Part shown: one piece after another, positions 1 to 8,553 of the stretch | Layout: each line of letters starts with the position of its first letter | Position numbering within the stretch: the first letter of the stretch is position 1 | NCBI RefSeq assembly: GCF_042663225.1 | Contig: NZ_JBHTAA010000001.1 | Span: 496,001-560,000 of the forward strand | DNA: 64,000 bases | Source: Haloferax namakaokahaiae | GTDB taxonomy: Archaea; Halobacteriota; Halobacteria; Halobacteriales; Haloferacaceae | Direction of reading: 5' to 3' | The notes under the pieces: model-generated | Told to the model about the DNA's origin: nothing | Databases searched by the model: none | Seen by the model: only the letters and a program-made list of their open reading frames with translations | Program-made: the position numbers and the translations under genes

Positions 1-657
1 GAGTTCGACCACCTCACTCGCAAGTTCCGTTACGTCTACCGTTTCGAGCGACTCGTCGGACGAGTCGAGCGCCCAGAAGATTTGTTTCACGCTGTCGTTC
101 ATCCGCCCGAGTTTGTTTGCGTGCGACTGGACCGTTCGTGCGCTCTGTCTCGTCGTGTCGTCGGAGGCGCTCTGTACCAGTACGTCCGCGTAGCCGCCGA
201 TAATCTGGGCTTCCGTCCGGAGGTTGTGTCGAAGCAACCTGTTGAGGACTTCCAATTTTTCGGACTTCGAAGCGAGTTCTTCGGCGCGAATACGACGAAC
301 GTCGTTGAACCCGATGAGGACGTGCGCGAAGGCGCTGACTGCGAGTACGTCGGCGACGAGGAACGTCGGAACCTCGTACGGGACGTAGAGCGACGCCAGA
401 ATCAGAATCGCGCCGAGGACGACGACGCCCAGTAGATTCCACCCGGCGATTCGCGCGGCGTTTTCGGTCGTGATATCGCTTCGGTACAACAGGACTCCCG
501 CCCCCGCGACGACGAGCGCAACGGCGGCACCCAGTGCGGCCAGCGTGAGTCCGAGCGGGGACTCACCTGCGACCGTCAGACGGGCGAGCGGCGTTGTCGC
601 AAGTGCGAGACCGGTCACGGTGACCGACCCGCAGACGAAGGCTCGTTTGAATGTCAT
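1..657 (-). CDS. Sensor histidine kinase, N-terminal part (cut by window edge)
   Basis: The frame runs open from an ATG at 655-657 to base 1, giving 219 residues of a longer protein. Four hydrophobic stretches (about residues 8-28, 36-58, 74-92 and 97-116) predict a membrane-embedded sensor. A coiled linker follows, then a haloarchaeal dimerisation/phospho-acceptor box with the core RLLRHNL, whose His144 is the likely autophosphorylation site. The ATPase domain must lie left of the window. No separate ligand-binding domain is visible, so sensing probably uses the membrane part. No response regulator is adjacent on this side. The kinase call is based on the H-box only. Confidence 0.75.
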   Translation of the reverse strand, partial: MTFKRAFVCGSVTVTGLALATTPLARLTVAGESPLGLTLAALGAAVALVVAGAGVLLYRSDITTENAARIAGWNLLGVVVLGAILILASLYVPYEVPTFLVADVLAVSAFAHVLIGFNDVRRIRAEELASKSEKLEVLNRLLRHNLRTEAQIIGGYADVLVQSASDDTTRQSARTVQSHANKLGRMNDSVKQIFWALDSSDESLETVDVTELASEVVEL

Positions 658-1040
658 GCTGATTTACCGTACAGTCTCGAATACGATAACGATTCACACA
701 CGATATCAATTCTGGCAATCAGTTCGGCAGCTCTGGAAACCGTGTCACTCAATTAATCAAAAAGAACGAAACATGTAAAATGACGGTGATTTAGGTCCGT
801 GTACGTGGCAGAGTAGTATCGGGAGGAGTCTCCGTAAGATGTGTCTCTGACAGCCCCTATGTGTGCCCCTCGGCGTGTTTCGGCCGATGGTCAAATCGAA
901 ACACACCGTACTAGGGATATTCATCCATCGTTCCTCCCCCGTGGAGCGGCGAACGCAGGCAGTACTCCGATTATTCGTGGGACGTCGTGTCGGGTAATTC
1001 GTAACTGCCGTCTCGTCGCTTCCCTGCGACCGAACACGGT
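658..1040. other. Intergenic, no gene seen
   Basis: This 383-base gap separates the kinase start from the 3' end of a TrmB-type gene. It is AT-rich near 660-780, as expected for the kinase promoter. The only open frames are shadows or lack coding character. I see no tRNA or clear repeat. Confidence 0.5.
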
Positions 1041-1859
1041 TCAGGTTCGGTCGTCTGCTGCGTTCTCTTGCTCACTGCGCTCTAGCCGCCACGTGAAAAT
1101 CCCCTTCAGTACGACGACTAAACTGTTCGCCTCACCCGCACCCCAAATCGCAGTCTCCGACCGAGAACGAGCCGGGTGAGCAGTGTCACCGCCGTTGAGA
1201 ACGCTGACGAGCGTCTTCGTCTCGTCGGCCATCATGAGCCGTCCTGCTGGCGTATCCGACCAGAGCCACAGTGATTCGAACATCTCTGCTTGCGGAATCT
1301 CGTCTTGAATTTGTTCCTGTACTGTCGCTGAAATCCCTGCTAATTTGATCGATACCCCGCGCGCTGCCGCACGTTTCAGCGCACTCAGAATGTTCTCAGT
1401 GAGGAGGTCCTCGACAGTCATGTAGATGATTTCGTCCGTTGCGGAATCGAGCAACTCGATGGTTCGTTCGGTGACCGCCTGTCGTCCATCGACGGTCCAG
1501 ACGCCCCGTTGCTCTTCCGTCCGTGCAATCGGTTCGAGTTCGTCGAGGGCGTCGATTAGGACTTCTGTCCGGTATCGAAGCTCGTGTTCGAACTTCCGTC
1601 CGGCCGTCTCGGACGAAACCGCCCAAAATTCTTTCGGGGACGACTGTTGGATATCCACGAGTCCTCGCTCGTGCAACTCTTCGACCGCATCGTAAACGCG
1701 GGTCCGTGGGACGTTCGACACCTGGCTCACTTCTTTCGCCGTTCCCGTCCCAAGACTGGTGAGTGCGACGAACGTCCGTGCGGCGTAGTTACTCAACCCG
1801 AACTGTTCGAGTTGTTCGATTGCTGTGGTACGGGTGTCGTCGTTCGAGTCAGTACGCAT
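1041..1859 (-). CDS. TrmB-family transcriptional regulator (first of a divergent pair)
   Basis: The 272-residue protein has an N-terminal winged helix-turn-helix of the TrmB/sugar-regulator type (about residues 12-78). It includes the family-typical stretch VPRTRVYDAVEELHERGLVD, in which the recognition helix contacts DNA. The rest (about 115-260) resembles the TrmB effector region, here probably a PLD-like sensor fold, ending in a variable acidic tail. TrmB proteins usually control sugar uptake or central carbon genes in response to a bound ligand; the ligand here is unknown. It is divergent from a clear paralogue at 2238, and the 378 bases between them probably hold both promoters. The start is the first ATG and has no rival. 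Confidence 0.8.
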   Translation of the reverse strand: MRTDSNDDTRTTAIEQLEQFGLSNYAARTFVALTSLGTGTAKEVSQVSNVPRTRVYDAVEELHERGLVDIQQSSPKEFWAVSSETAGRKFEHELRYRTEVLIDALDELEPIARTEEQRGVWTVDGRQAVTERTIELLDSATDEIIYMTVEDLLTENILSALKRAAARGVSIKLAGISATVQEQIQDEIPQAEMFESLWLWSDTPAGRLMMADETKTLVSVLNGGDTAHPARSRSETAIWGAGEANSLVVVLKGIFTWRLERSEQENAADDRT

Positions 1860-2237
1860 GGCCGGAGAGTTTGTTTACAGAAAACCCAATCACAGGACGT
1901 GATTGAGCCGGCACGGATCGGGATGTGGTTGGGACACGAATCCAGATGCCGTGCCGGCCTTACGATATGATGGGAACTCGTATAATGTTTTTGTGATTAT
2001 CTGGGTGAAATCTAGTGTCCGGAGTCGAAGCGTTCTAGCCACCATCATTTGCTGTGGGCGCGTGTTTTTCACTACAAGAGTGACACAAGCGCACTAATGG
2101 TCTCCATTTCGAATTCGTGGTTTGCCCAAAATCGCTAGTCTAGACTCTACTCCTACCTTTCTAAGTGGTAACAACTATCCGTGCACAGGGTCACTATTCG
2201 GGAACGCCGGGGTTTCCCGGCGAGCAGGTTGGGACAC
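1860..2237. promoter_or_regulatory. Shared divergent promoter region of two TrmB paralogues
   Basis: This 378-base AT-rich region lies between the starts of two divergent TrmB-family genes. No convincing gene is present. Such regulators usually autoregulate, so operator sites are expected here. I did not find a long perfect palindrome that I would name as one. Confidence 0.4.
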
Positions 2238-3038
2238 ATGAGCACGGAAGATGCATTAGAGGAAGCAATAGACGTTCTCCAGCAACTTGGATTAAAGGAA
2301 TACGAAGCAAGGTGCTTCGTCGGACTCTCACGCCTGTCGTCAGGGACAGCGAAACAACTCAGCGAGATTACTGACGTTCCACGAACCCGCGTCTACGACG
2401 CGGTACGAGTTCTCGAAGCACAGGGACTCGTCGAGGTCCAACATTCGAGTCCGCAGCGGTTTCGAGCGGTATCGCTGCCGGAAGCGACCGACACACTGCG
2501 CGACCAGTACGAGGCACGAGTCAACCGGCTGACGAATGCGCTCGAACGGGCTGAGAAGGTCAGCCTCGAAGACGACAAATCGGTACAAGAGGTGTGGGCG
2601 ATGACCGGGTCGGAAGCGATTAGACATCGGACGAGCAAGTTAGTCAGCGATGCATCGACTGAAGTTGTTCTCATCATCGGTGACGAGCCGGTTTTGACCG
2701 ATGAGTTAGTCAACGACCTCAACGAGGGGAGTAACGAAGTAGACCTCCTCGTCGGAACGGTAGACGAATCACTCCTACAGCAGGTCGAAGACGCTGTCCC
2801 GAACGCCGAAACGTTCGTCTCGGAACTCGAATGGCTCCGAAACGATACTGACATCGACGAAGTCACCATCGGGCGATTACTACTCGTTGACCGCTCGGCG
2901 ATTCTCGTCAGTACGGTAGTGCCGGAGACGGGGGAAGAACAGGCGATATTCGGAGAAGGGTTTAAAAACGGGCTGGTCGTCATCACTCGCCGGTTGATGG
3001 CCCAGGGGTTGGTTCCGGCGCGCGACCCGAATACGTAG
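2238..3038 (+). CDS. TrmB-family transcriptional regulator (second of the pair)
   Basis: I chose the ATG at 2238 (MSTEDALEEAIDVLQQLGL). The 19 upstream in-frame residues are rich in Arg and Gly and do not look coding. The 266-residue protein has the TrmB winged helix at about residues 8-75, with the same VPRTRVYDAVR motif as the gene at 1041-1859, so the two are paralogues. The C-terminal half (about 115-255) is a predicted effector-binding domain with beta strands such as EVVLIIGDEP. The two effector halves have diverged more than the DNA-binding halves, which suggests different ligands. Neither gene sits beside an obvious sugar operon, although the glycine cleavage operon starts 378 bases downstream. 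Confidence 0.8.
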   Translation: MSTEDALEEAIDVLQQLGLKEYEARCFVGLSRLSSGTAKQLSEITDVPRTRVYDAVRVLEAQGLVEVQHSSPQRFRAVSLPEATDTLRDQYEARVNRLTNALERAEKVSLEDDKSVQEVWAMTGSEAIRHRTSKLVSDASTEVVLIIGDEPVLTDELVNDLNEGSNEVDLLVGTVDESLLQQVEDAVPNAETFVSELEWLRNDTDIDEVTIGRLLLVDRSAILVSTVVPETGEEQAIFGEGFKNGLVVITRRLMAQGLVPARDPNT

Positions 3039-3416
3039 AAGCGAGACTGTCTCTCTATTTTTCGCAGATGGCTCGTGAGTACTTCAGCGTCGTCTTTATC
3101 GTAGCCACGTCCACAGTTACCGACAGTTCCGAAGCGTTCGTTGACGTCCCCACTGTTCTCGAATCTCGACTCGAACTCCGATACCAGCAGTCATTCGAGA
3201 CGCAATCGATTCCGCCGCACTATTCATATCGCAGTATCTGATTTATCCACTGGTGGCACCCCGAGACGACGGGACTGCTACGGTCACGCATTTTCTGCCA
3301 TAGTGTTGCTCATGTGTGCCTTTTTCTCGATTTAGACTGGCCGATTAACTCACGTTCGTGTATACTCACAGAGAACAGATACCAAAGCATTACTTATCGC
3401 AGTTCACACTGCAGGT
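3039..3416. other. Intergenic; end of trmB-like gene and promoter of gcv operon
   Basis: The 378 bases begin with a T-rich stretch (CTATTTTTCGC, 3054-3064) that may terminate the regulator gene. They end with a TATA-like TTACTTATC at about 3390-3398, spaced suitably for a leaderless start at 3417. No gene is supported between these; the short open frames lack coding character. Confidence 0.4.
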
Positions 3417-4508
3417 ATGGGCCTTCGCAAGCCGCCGTTACACTCCGTCCACGACTCGCTGGGCGCGAGGTTCACGGCGTTCGGCGGATGGGACATGCCG
3501 GTGGAGTACGACTCCATCAAGGCAGAACACGCGGCCGTCCGCGAGAGCGTCGGCATCTTCGACGTTTCGCACATGAGCGAAATCGAGGTGTCCGGCCCGG
3601 ACGGCACCCAATTGATGCAACGCCTGACGACGAACGACGTGACGGCTCTCGAACCCGGTGATTCGCAGTACGCTGCGATAACCACCGACGAGGGAATCAT
3701 CATCGACGACACCGTCGTCTACCGACTTCCCGACCGAGACCATCCCGTCTATCTCTTCATCCCGAACGCGGGCCACGACGAAGAGATGTACGACCGGTGG
3801 ACCTCGTTCCGCGACGAGTGGGGTCTCGACGCAACCGTCGAAGACGTCACCGAGGAGTGGGCGATGTTCGCCGTGCAGGGACCCGATGCACTCTCGACCG
3901 TCTCGGAGACGACCGATGCGGACCTCGACGACCTCTCGAAGTTCCAGGCGACGTATGCTGACGTGGCCGGAATCGAGTGCTGGGTCGCGCGGACGGGCTA
4001 CACGGGCGAGGACGGCTTCGAAATCCTCTGTCCGTGGGACGACGCCCAGTCCGTCTGGGAGTCGCTCGATGCGACCCCTTGCGGACTCGGCTGTCGTGAC
4101 ACCCTCAGACTGGAGATGGGCTACCTGCTCTCCGGACAGGACTTCGACCCCGAAGAGCAGCCTCGAACGCCCTACGAGGCCGGAATCGGCTTCGTCGTCA
4201 AGTTAGACAAAGAGTTCGTGGGCCGCGATGCCCTCGAACAGCAGAAAGAAGAAGGCGTGGCCGAGAAGTTCGTCGGCTTCACCCTTCTCGACCGGGGAAT
4301 CCCCCGACACGGCTACGACATTGCGAACGCCGACGGCGACGTAATCGGCGTGGTGACGAGCGGAACGATGAGTCCGACGCTCTCGGAACCCATCGGTCTC
4401 GGCTACGTCCCCGCCGAGTACGCGAGCGCAGACACCAAAGTTCGCGTCCTCGTTCGTGGCCGCGAAAAGCGCGCACAGATAGTGACACCACCCTTTATCG
4501 ACCAATAA
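3417..4508 (+). CDS. gcvT: Aminomethyltransferase (glycine cleavage T protein)
   Basis: The 363-residue protein is full length for GcvT. This enzyme moves the aminomethyl carbon from the lipoyl arm of GcvH to tetrahydrofolate, releasing ammonia. The N-terminal motif FTAFGGWDMPVEY and the block SVGIFDVSHMSEIEVSGPDG are characteristic. ARTGYTGEDGFEI (about residues 188-200) and GCRDTLRLEMGY (about 223-234) line the folate site, and the C-terminal barrel begins around 275. It is the first gene of gcvT-gcvH-gcvPA-gcvPB, and its stop overlaps the gcvH start by one base. A TATA-like sequence just upstream suggests a leaderless transcript. Confidence 0.96.
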   Translation: MGLRKPPLHSVHDSLGARFTAFGGWDMPVEYDSIKAEHAAVRESVGIFDVSHMSEIEVSGPDGTQLMQRLTTNDVTALEPGDSQYAAITTDEGIIIDDTVVYRLPDRDHPVYLFIPNAGHDEEMYDRWTSFRDEWGLDATVEDVTEEWAMFAVQGPDALSTVSETTDADLDDLSKFQATYADVAGIECWVARTGYTGEDGFEILCPWDDAQSVWESLDATPCGLGCRDTLRLEMGYLLSGQDFDPEEQPRTPYEAGIGFVVKLDKEFVGRDALEQQKEEGVAEKFVGFTLLDRGIPRHGYDIANADGDVIGVVTSGTMSPTLSEPIGLGYVPAEYASADTKVRVLVRGREKRAQIVTPPFIDQ

Positions 4509-4888
4509 TGTTCGAAGTTCCCGACGACCGCAAATACCTGGAATCGCACGAATGGACCACCACCGACGGCGACACCGTCCGCATCGGTATCACCGACTTC
4601 GCACAGGACGAACTGGGCGACGTCGTCTTCGTCGAACTCCCCGCCGAGGGCGACGACATCGACGCCGGCGAGGAGTTCGGCGTCGTCGAGAGTATCAAGG
4701 CCGTCTCGGACCTCTACTCGCCCGTCTCGGGCACCGTGAGTGCGGTCAACGAGGACCTGTTCGACGCGCCCGAACTCGTCAACGAGGACCCGTTCGGCGA
4801 CGGTTGGATGCTCGAAATCGACCTGTCGAACCCCGACGAACTCGACGGACTCCTCTCTCCCGACGAGTACCGCGAGCAGACGGAGTAA
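4508..4888 (+). CDS. gcvH: Glycine cleavage system H protein (lipoyl carrier)
   Basis: The 126-residue lipoyl-domain protein carries the aminomethyl intermediate between the P and T enzymes. The lipoylation hairpin reads GVVESIKAVSDLYSPVSG, placing the modified lysine at Lys64, and the N-terminal block YLESHEW is typical of GcvH. Its ATG overlaps the gcvT stop by one base and gcvPA follows after one base, so the genes are probably translationally coupled. The protein is strongly acidic even for this family, as expected in a high-salt cytoplasm. No L protein (dihydrolipoamide dehydrogenase) or lipoate attachment gene lies in the window. Confidence 0.97.
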   Translation: MFEVPDDRKYLESHEWTTTDGDTVRIGITDFAQDELGDVVFVELPAEGDDIDAGEEFGVVESIKAVSDLYSPVSGTVSAVNEDLFDAPELVNEDPFGDGWMLEIDLSNPDELDGLLSPDEYREQTE

Positions 4889-4889
4889 G

Positions 4890-6233
4890 ATGACCGCAGG
4901 CAACGGACGGCGGGTCGGAAGCCCGTACGCACCCCACACAGACGCCGACGAAGCGGCGATGCTCGACGCGATCGGTGCCGAGAGCGCCGAAGCGCTGTTC
5001 GACATCCCCGAGGAGGTTCGGTTCGACGGCGAGTTCGGCATCGAACCGACCGACGAACAGGAACTCAGGCAATCGATTGCGGACCTCTTCGCGCAGAACG
5101 ACGACCTCGTGGAGTTCCTCGGGCGCGGCCACCACGCACACTACGTGCCCTCGCTCGTCTCGGACCTCTCGCGTCGCTCGGAGTTTCTGACCTCCTACAC
5201 GCAGTACCAACCCGAGATTACGCAGGGCTTCCTGCAAGTGCTCTTCGAGTACCAGTCGATGCTGGTCGAACTCACGGGTCTCCCCGTCGCAAACTGTTCG
5301 ATGTACGACGCCGCGACTGGGCTTGCTGAGGCCGCACTCCTCGCAAACCGTCTTCGACGTGGTGCGAGCGGCCATCGCGTGCTCGTCCCCGAGCACATTC
5401 ACGACGGCCGACTCGGCGTCCTCGAAAACTACCTCGACGGCGCGGAGATGGAAATCGGCGAGTACCCGATGGACGACGGCGCGGTCGATGTAGACGCCCT
5501 CGCCGACCTCGTGGACGACGAGACGGTGATGGTCTACGCCGAGAGTCCGACCGTCCGCGGCGTCATCGAGGAGAACCTCTCCGAAATCGGCGCTATCGCC
5601 CACGACAACGAGGCGCTGTTCTGTCTCGGGAGCGACGTGGTCGCGCTCGCACTGCTCGAAGAACCGGCGAGCGTCGGCGCGGACGTCGTCGTCGGCGAAG
5701 CGGGCGCGCTCGGTCTCGGAACGGCCTACGGGATGGGTCTCGGCATCTTCGCCACCCGCGAGAAGTTCCTGCGGCAGGTTCCGGGCCGTCTCGTCGGCGT
5801 TTCGGAAGACGCCGCCGACATGCGAGCGTTCACGCTCACACTCCAGACGCGCGAACAGCACATCCGCAAGGAGCGCGCGACCTCGAACATCTGTACGAAT
5901 CAGGCGTGGGTCGCCCTTCGGACGGCCATGCACATCGCGTGGCTCGGCCCGGACCGCCTCGTCAACCTCGCCACTGACGCCGTCACCGACGCCCGCGACC
6001 TCGCGGAGCGATTGGACGACATCTCGGGTATTCAGGCACCGGTCTACGACCGCCACCACTTCCGCGAATTCGTCGCCCACACCGACCAACCCGCCCCGGC
6101 AATCGTCGAGGACTTAGAAGACCGCGGCTTCGCGGTCCACTTGCTCGACGACCACCACCTACAGGTGTGTGTATCGGACGTGAACGCCCACGCCGCAGAC
6201 GACCTCGTCGCGGCCTTCGAGGAGGTGGCATAA
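4890..6233 (+). CDS. gcvPA: Glycine dehydrogenase (decarboxylating), subunit 1
   Basis: This is the N-terminal half of the split archaeal P protein (447 residues). With subunit 2 it decarboxylates glycine and transfers the remaining aminomethyl group to GcvH. I start it at the ATG at 4890, one base after the gcvH stop; longer upstream frames run through gcvH out of frame. Family motifs include HYVPSLVSDLSRRSEFLTSY and YTQYQPEITQG followed by LFEYQSMLVELTGLPVANCS (about residues 85-150). This half lacks the PLP-binding lysine, as usual, which is on subunit 2. The next gene begins one base after the stop. Confidence 0.96.
   Translation: MTAGNGRRVGSPYAPHTDADEAAMLDAIGAESAEALFDIPEEVRFDGEFGIEPTDEQELRQSIADLFAQNDDLVEFLGRGHHAHYVPSLVSDLSRRSEFLTSYTQYQPEITQGFLQVLFEYQSMLVELTGLPVANCSMYDAATGLAEAALLANRLRRGASGHRVLVPEHIHDGRLGVLENYLDGAEMEIGEYPMDDGAVDVDALADLVDDETVMVYAESPTVRGVIEENLSEIGAIAHDNEALFCLGSDVVALALLEEPASVGADVVVGEAGALGLGTAYGMGLGIFATREKFLRQVPGRLVGVSEDAADMRAFTLTLQTREQHIRKERATSNICTNQAWVALRTAMHIAWLGPDRLVNLATDAVTDARDLAERLDDISGIQAPVYDRHHFREFVAHTDQPAPAIVEDLEDRGFAVHLLDDHHLQVCVSDVNAHAADDLVAAFEEVA
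6221..6227 (+). promoter_or_regulatory. Shine-Dalgarno of gcvPB inside gcvPA end
   Basis: GGAGGTG lies seven bases before the gcvPB ATG and within the last codons of gcvPA. It supports the chosen start and internal initiation in the operon. Confidence 0.6.
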
Positions 6234-6234
6234 G

Positions 6235-7656
6235 ATGGATTTCGACCAAGCGCGATACAGCCGTGACGACGTGTACGAACCGCTCCTCTCGGAGAAGGAC
6301 AGCACCACCGTGGAAGTCGATTCCGAGGGCGTCCTCCCCGACGACCTGACCCGCGACGAACTGACGCTGCCGGGTCTCTCGGAACCGCAACTCGCCCGGC
6401 ACTACACGCGGCTCTCGCAGATGAACTACAGCGTCGAGACGGGTCCGTACCCGCTGGGGTCGTGTACGATGAAGTACAACCCCTCGTTTACGGAGGACGT
6501 CGCGGCCGACCCGAACGCCGCCGTCCACCCCGACCGCTCCGGGCGGTCGATTCAGGGTAGTCTCGGCCTACTTCACGGCCTGCAAAACTACCTCGCCGAC
6601 ATCGGCGGCATGGACGCGGTGACGCTCCAACCGCCAGCGGGCGCGGCGGGTGAGTTCACGGGCATCCTCGTCGCCAAAGCGTACCACGAATCGCGGGGCG
6701 ACGACCGCTCGGAGATTATCATCCCGGCCTCCGCCCACGGGACGAACTTCGCCTCCGCCGCGATGGCGGGGTACGACGTGGTCGAACTCCCCTCGGACGA
6801 GGACGGCCGCGTCGATATGGAGGCGCTCGAAGCCGCCATCTCCGAGGAGACGGCGGCGCTCATGCTCACCAACCCGAACACCATCGGGTTGTTCGAGCGC
6901 GACATCGTCGAAATCGCCGAGATGGTCCACGATGCCGGCGGGTTGCTCTACTACGACGGCGCGAACCTGAATGCGCTCTTAGGCCGCGCTCGCCCCGGCG
7001 ACATGGGCTTCGACATCATGCACTACAACGTCCACAAGACGTTCGCCACCCCGCACGGCGGCGGTGGTCCCGGTGCCGGCCCGGTCGGCGTGGTCGATGA
7101 ACTCGCGGAGTTCCTCCCGAGTCCGATGGTCCGCGAGACCGACGCGGGCTACGAACTCTACGACCCCGAGTCCTCGATTGGCAAGGTCCACGGCTTCGCC
7201 GGCAACTGGCTCGTTTTGGTCAAGGCCTACGCCTACATCGCGCGTCTCGGCGACGAAGGGCTCGCAGACGCCAGCGCGAAGGCCGTGTTGAACGCCAACT
7301 ATCTGGCCTCGCAGGTGGATTTGGAGGTCCCGTACGGACCGTTCCACCACGAGTTCGCGGCGACCGCGGGCGACCGCGACGCCGCCGACGTGGCAAAGCG
7401 CATGCTCGACTACGGCGTCCACCCGCCGACGACGAAGTGGCCCGAGATGGTCTCGGAGGCGATGCTCACCGAACCGACGGAAGTCGAAGACAAAGCGTCG
7501 CTCGACGACCTCGCGCGCGCCTTCAACGAGGCGTACGCCGACTCCGACGAGGAAATCGAGTCAGCGCCGTCGAAGACGAGCGCTCGCCGCATCGACCAGG
7601 TGTCCGCCGCGCGCAACCCGCGACTCTCGTGGCAGGCGCTCGGCGACGACGAATAG
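6235..7656 (+). CDS. gcvPB: Glycine dehydrogenase (decarboxylating), subunit 2
   Basis: The 473-residue C-terminal half of the split P protein carries the PLP site. The motif HYNVHKTFATPHGGGGPGAG places the Schiff-base lysine at Lys268. YPLGSCTMKYNP (about residues 74-85) and GEFTGILVAKAYHESRGD are also family hallmarks. It acts in the cytoplasm as a complex with subunit 1. It is the last gene of the gcv operon; a T-rich run (TTTTCTTTTC) at 7667-7676 follows before a convergent gene. The last 20 or so residues are a variable tail. Confidence 0.96.
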   Translation: MDFDQARYSRDDVYEPLLSEKDSTTVEVDSEGVLPDDLTRDELTLPGLSEPQLARHYTRLSQMNYSVETGPYPLGSCTMKYNPSFTEDVAADPNAAVHPDRSGRSIQGSLGLLHGLQNYLADIGGMDAVTLQPPAGAAGEFTGILVAKAYHESRGDDRSEIIIPASAHGTNFASAAMAGYDVVELPSDEDGRVDMEALEAAISEETAALMLTNPNTIGLFERDIVEIAEMVHDAGGLLYYDGANLNALLGRARPGDMGFDIMHYNVHKTFATPHGGGGPGAGPVGVVDELAEFLPSPMVRETDAGYELYDPESSIGKVHGFAGNWLVLVKAYAYIARLGDEGLADASAKAVLNANYLASQVDLEVPYGPFHHEFAATAGDRDAADVAKRMLDYGVHPPTTKWPEMVSEAMLTEPTEVEDKASLDDLARAFNEAYADSDEEIESAPSKTSARRIDQVSAARNPRLSWQALGDDE

Positions 7657-7675
7657 AACGAAGAATTTTCTTTTC

Positions 7676-7846
7676 TCAGGCTTCGGCGTAGGTTTCCACG
7701 TCGTCCGTGATGTGGATGTAGCCGTAGTCGCACTCCGTGCAGTGCCACTTGGTCTTCTTGCCGAGATGAACCATCATGCTGGCGGCGAGGTAGAACGTGT
7801 CGTTCCCGCACTGGGGGCACTCGCGCTCGATTTCGAGGTCGCTCAT
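7676..7846 (-). CDS. Small zinc-finger protein (CPxCG type)
   Basis: This 56-residue micro-protein starts at the ATG at 7844-7846 (MSDLEIERECPQCG). The upstream in-frame extension lacks conserved features. It has two cysteine knuckles, CPQCG (residues 10-14) and CTECDYGY (about 38-45), separated by 23 residues, consistent with one structural zinc site. Haloarchaea encode many such CPxCG proteins and their roles are mostly unknown; this one resembles a widespread haloarchaeal DUF family. It converges on gcvPB with only 19 bases between, so the two probably share a terminator. Function is not assignable from sequence. Confidence 0.8.
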   Translation of the reverse strand: MSDLEIERECPQCGNDTFYLAASMMVHLGKKTKWHCTECDYGYIHITDDVETYAEA

Positions 7847-8016
7847 GATGCTGCGTCCGTGGTCGTCAGTGTTGAAGATATTGGTTCGTAGGCGGGGTTT
7901 GGTGGGGTGATAAACCAGATAACGCGATATAGAATCGTGCAATTTCGCTCAATCCCCGCGTGACACCCGATTCAGGCCCCAGAAGAGATTTACACCGACT
8001 CAGAGAGCCACAATTA

Positions 8017-8457
8017 ATGGATTCGCTGACACGTCGGCGGCTTCTCCACCTCGGGAGTGTGGCACTGATGGGTGGCGTTGCTGGGTGTTCCAGTGCAGCG
8101 GAACCACCGCATCCAACCCTCGGCGAACTCGACGTCGTGAACTTCGATTCGACGTCGTACACGGTTCACGTGCTTCTCTTCCGTGCGGGCGACGTCGTGT
8201 ACTGGGCCTCCGAACCAGTCGAGCCAGCAACAGACCACACTCTCGGTGGCGCTAGATTCGACGGATACCCCACGGAATCGATAGACGAACTCGTCGTCCG
8301 CCGCGACGACCAACCGAAACCCGAGTGGGAGCGGTTCGACCTCACCGAGTACGAAACCGATTGTCTCGGCTTCTCGATTCACATCGGCGACGTCGATAGG
8401 CGAAACCCCGGCGAGGTATCGATTTGGAAGACGACCAATCCCAGAGAGTGCGAGTAA
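8017..8457 (+). CDS. Putative Tat-exported lipoprotein, unknown function
   Basis: I start at the ATG at 8017. This gives a signal with twin arginines (LTRRRLLHLG) and a lipobox VAGC ending at Cys26. The mature protein would be a lipid-anchored, folded domain of about 120 residues outside the cell, in line with Tat export in haloarchaea. The mature part (TLGELDVVNFDSTSYTVHVL and onward) reads as a beta-rich domain resembling haloarchaeal proteins of unknown function. It is a single gene, with 188 bases and a short AT-rich promoter region separating it from the zinc-finger gene. Confidence 0.75.
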   Translation: MDSLTRRRLLHLGSVALMGGVAGCSSAAEPPHPTLGELDVVNFDSTSYTVHVLLFRAGDVVYWASEPVEPATDHTLGGARFDGYPTESIDELVVRRDDQPKPEWERFDLTEYETDCLGFSIHIGDVDRRNPGEVSIWKTTNPRECE

Positions 8458-8553
8458 AACACCCGTTCCACACTCCCCAAAATGACTGACTTTCTCTGTT
8501 ATTAAAACGTTCCTTCAGAGTTAATAGCTCAAGTGATGAATGAAGAACAGTAA

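Noticed and set aside
841..1179. 112-codon open frame overlapping the TrmB gene end
   Set aside because: It overlaps a well-supported gene on the other strand and its product is basic with no domain.
3039..3416. Glycine riboswitch upstream of gcvT
   Set aside because: The promoter appears leaderless, leaving no room for an RNA aptamer, and I saw no tandem glycine-aptamer motifs.
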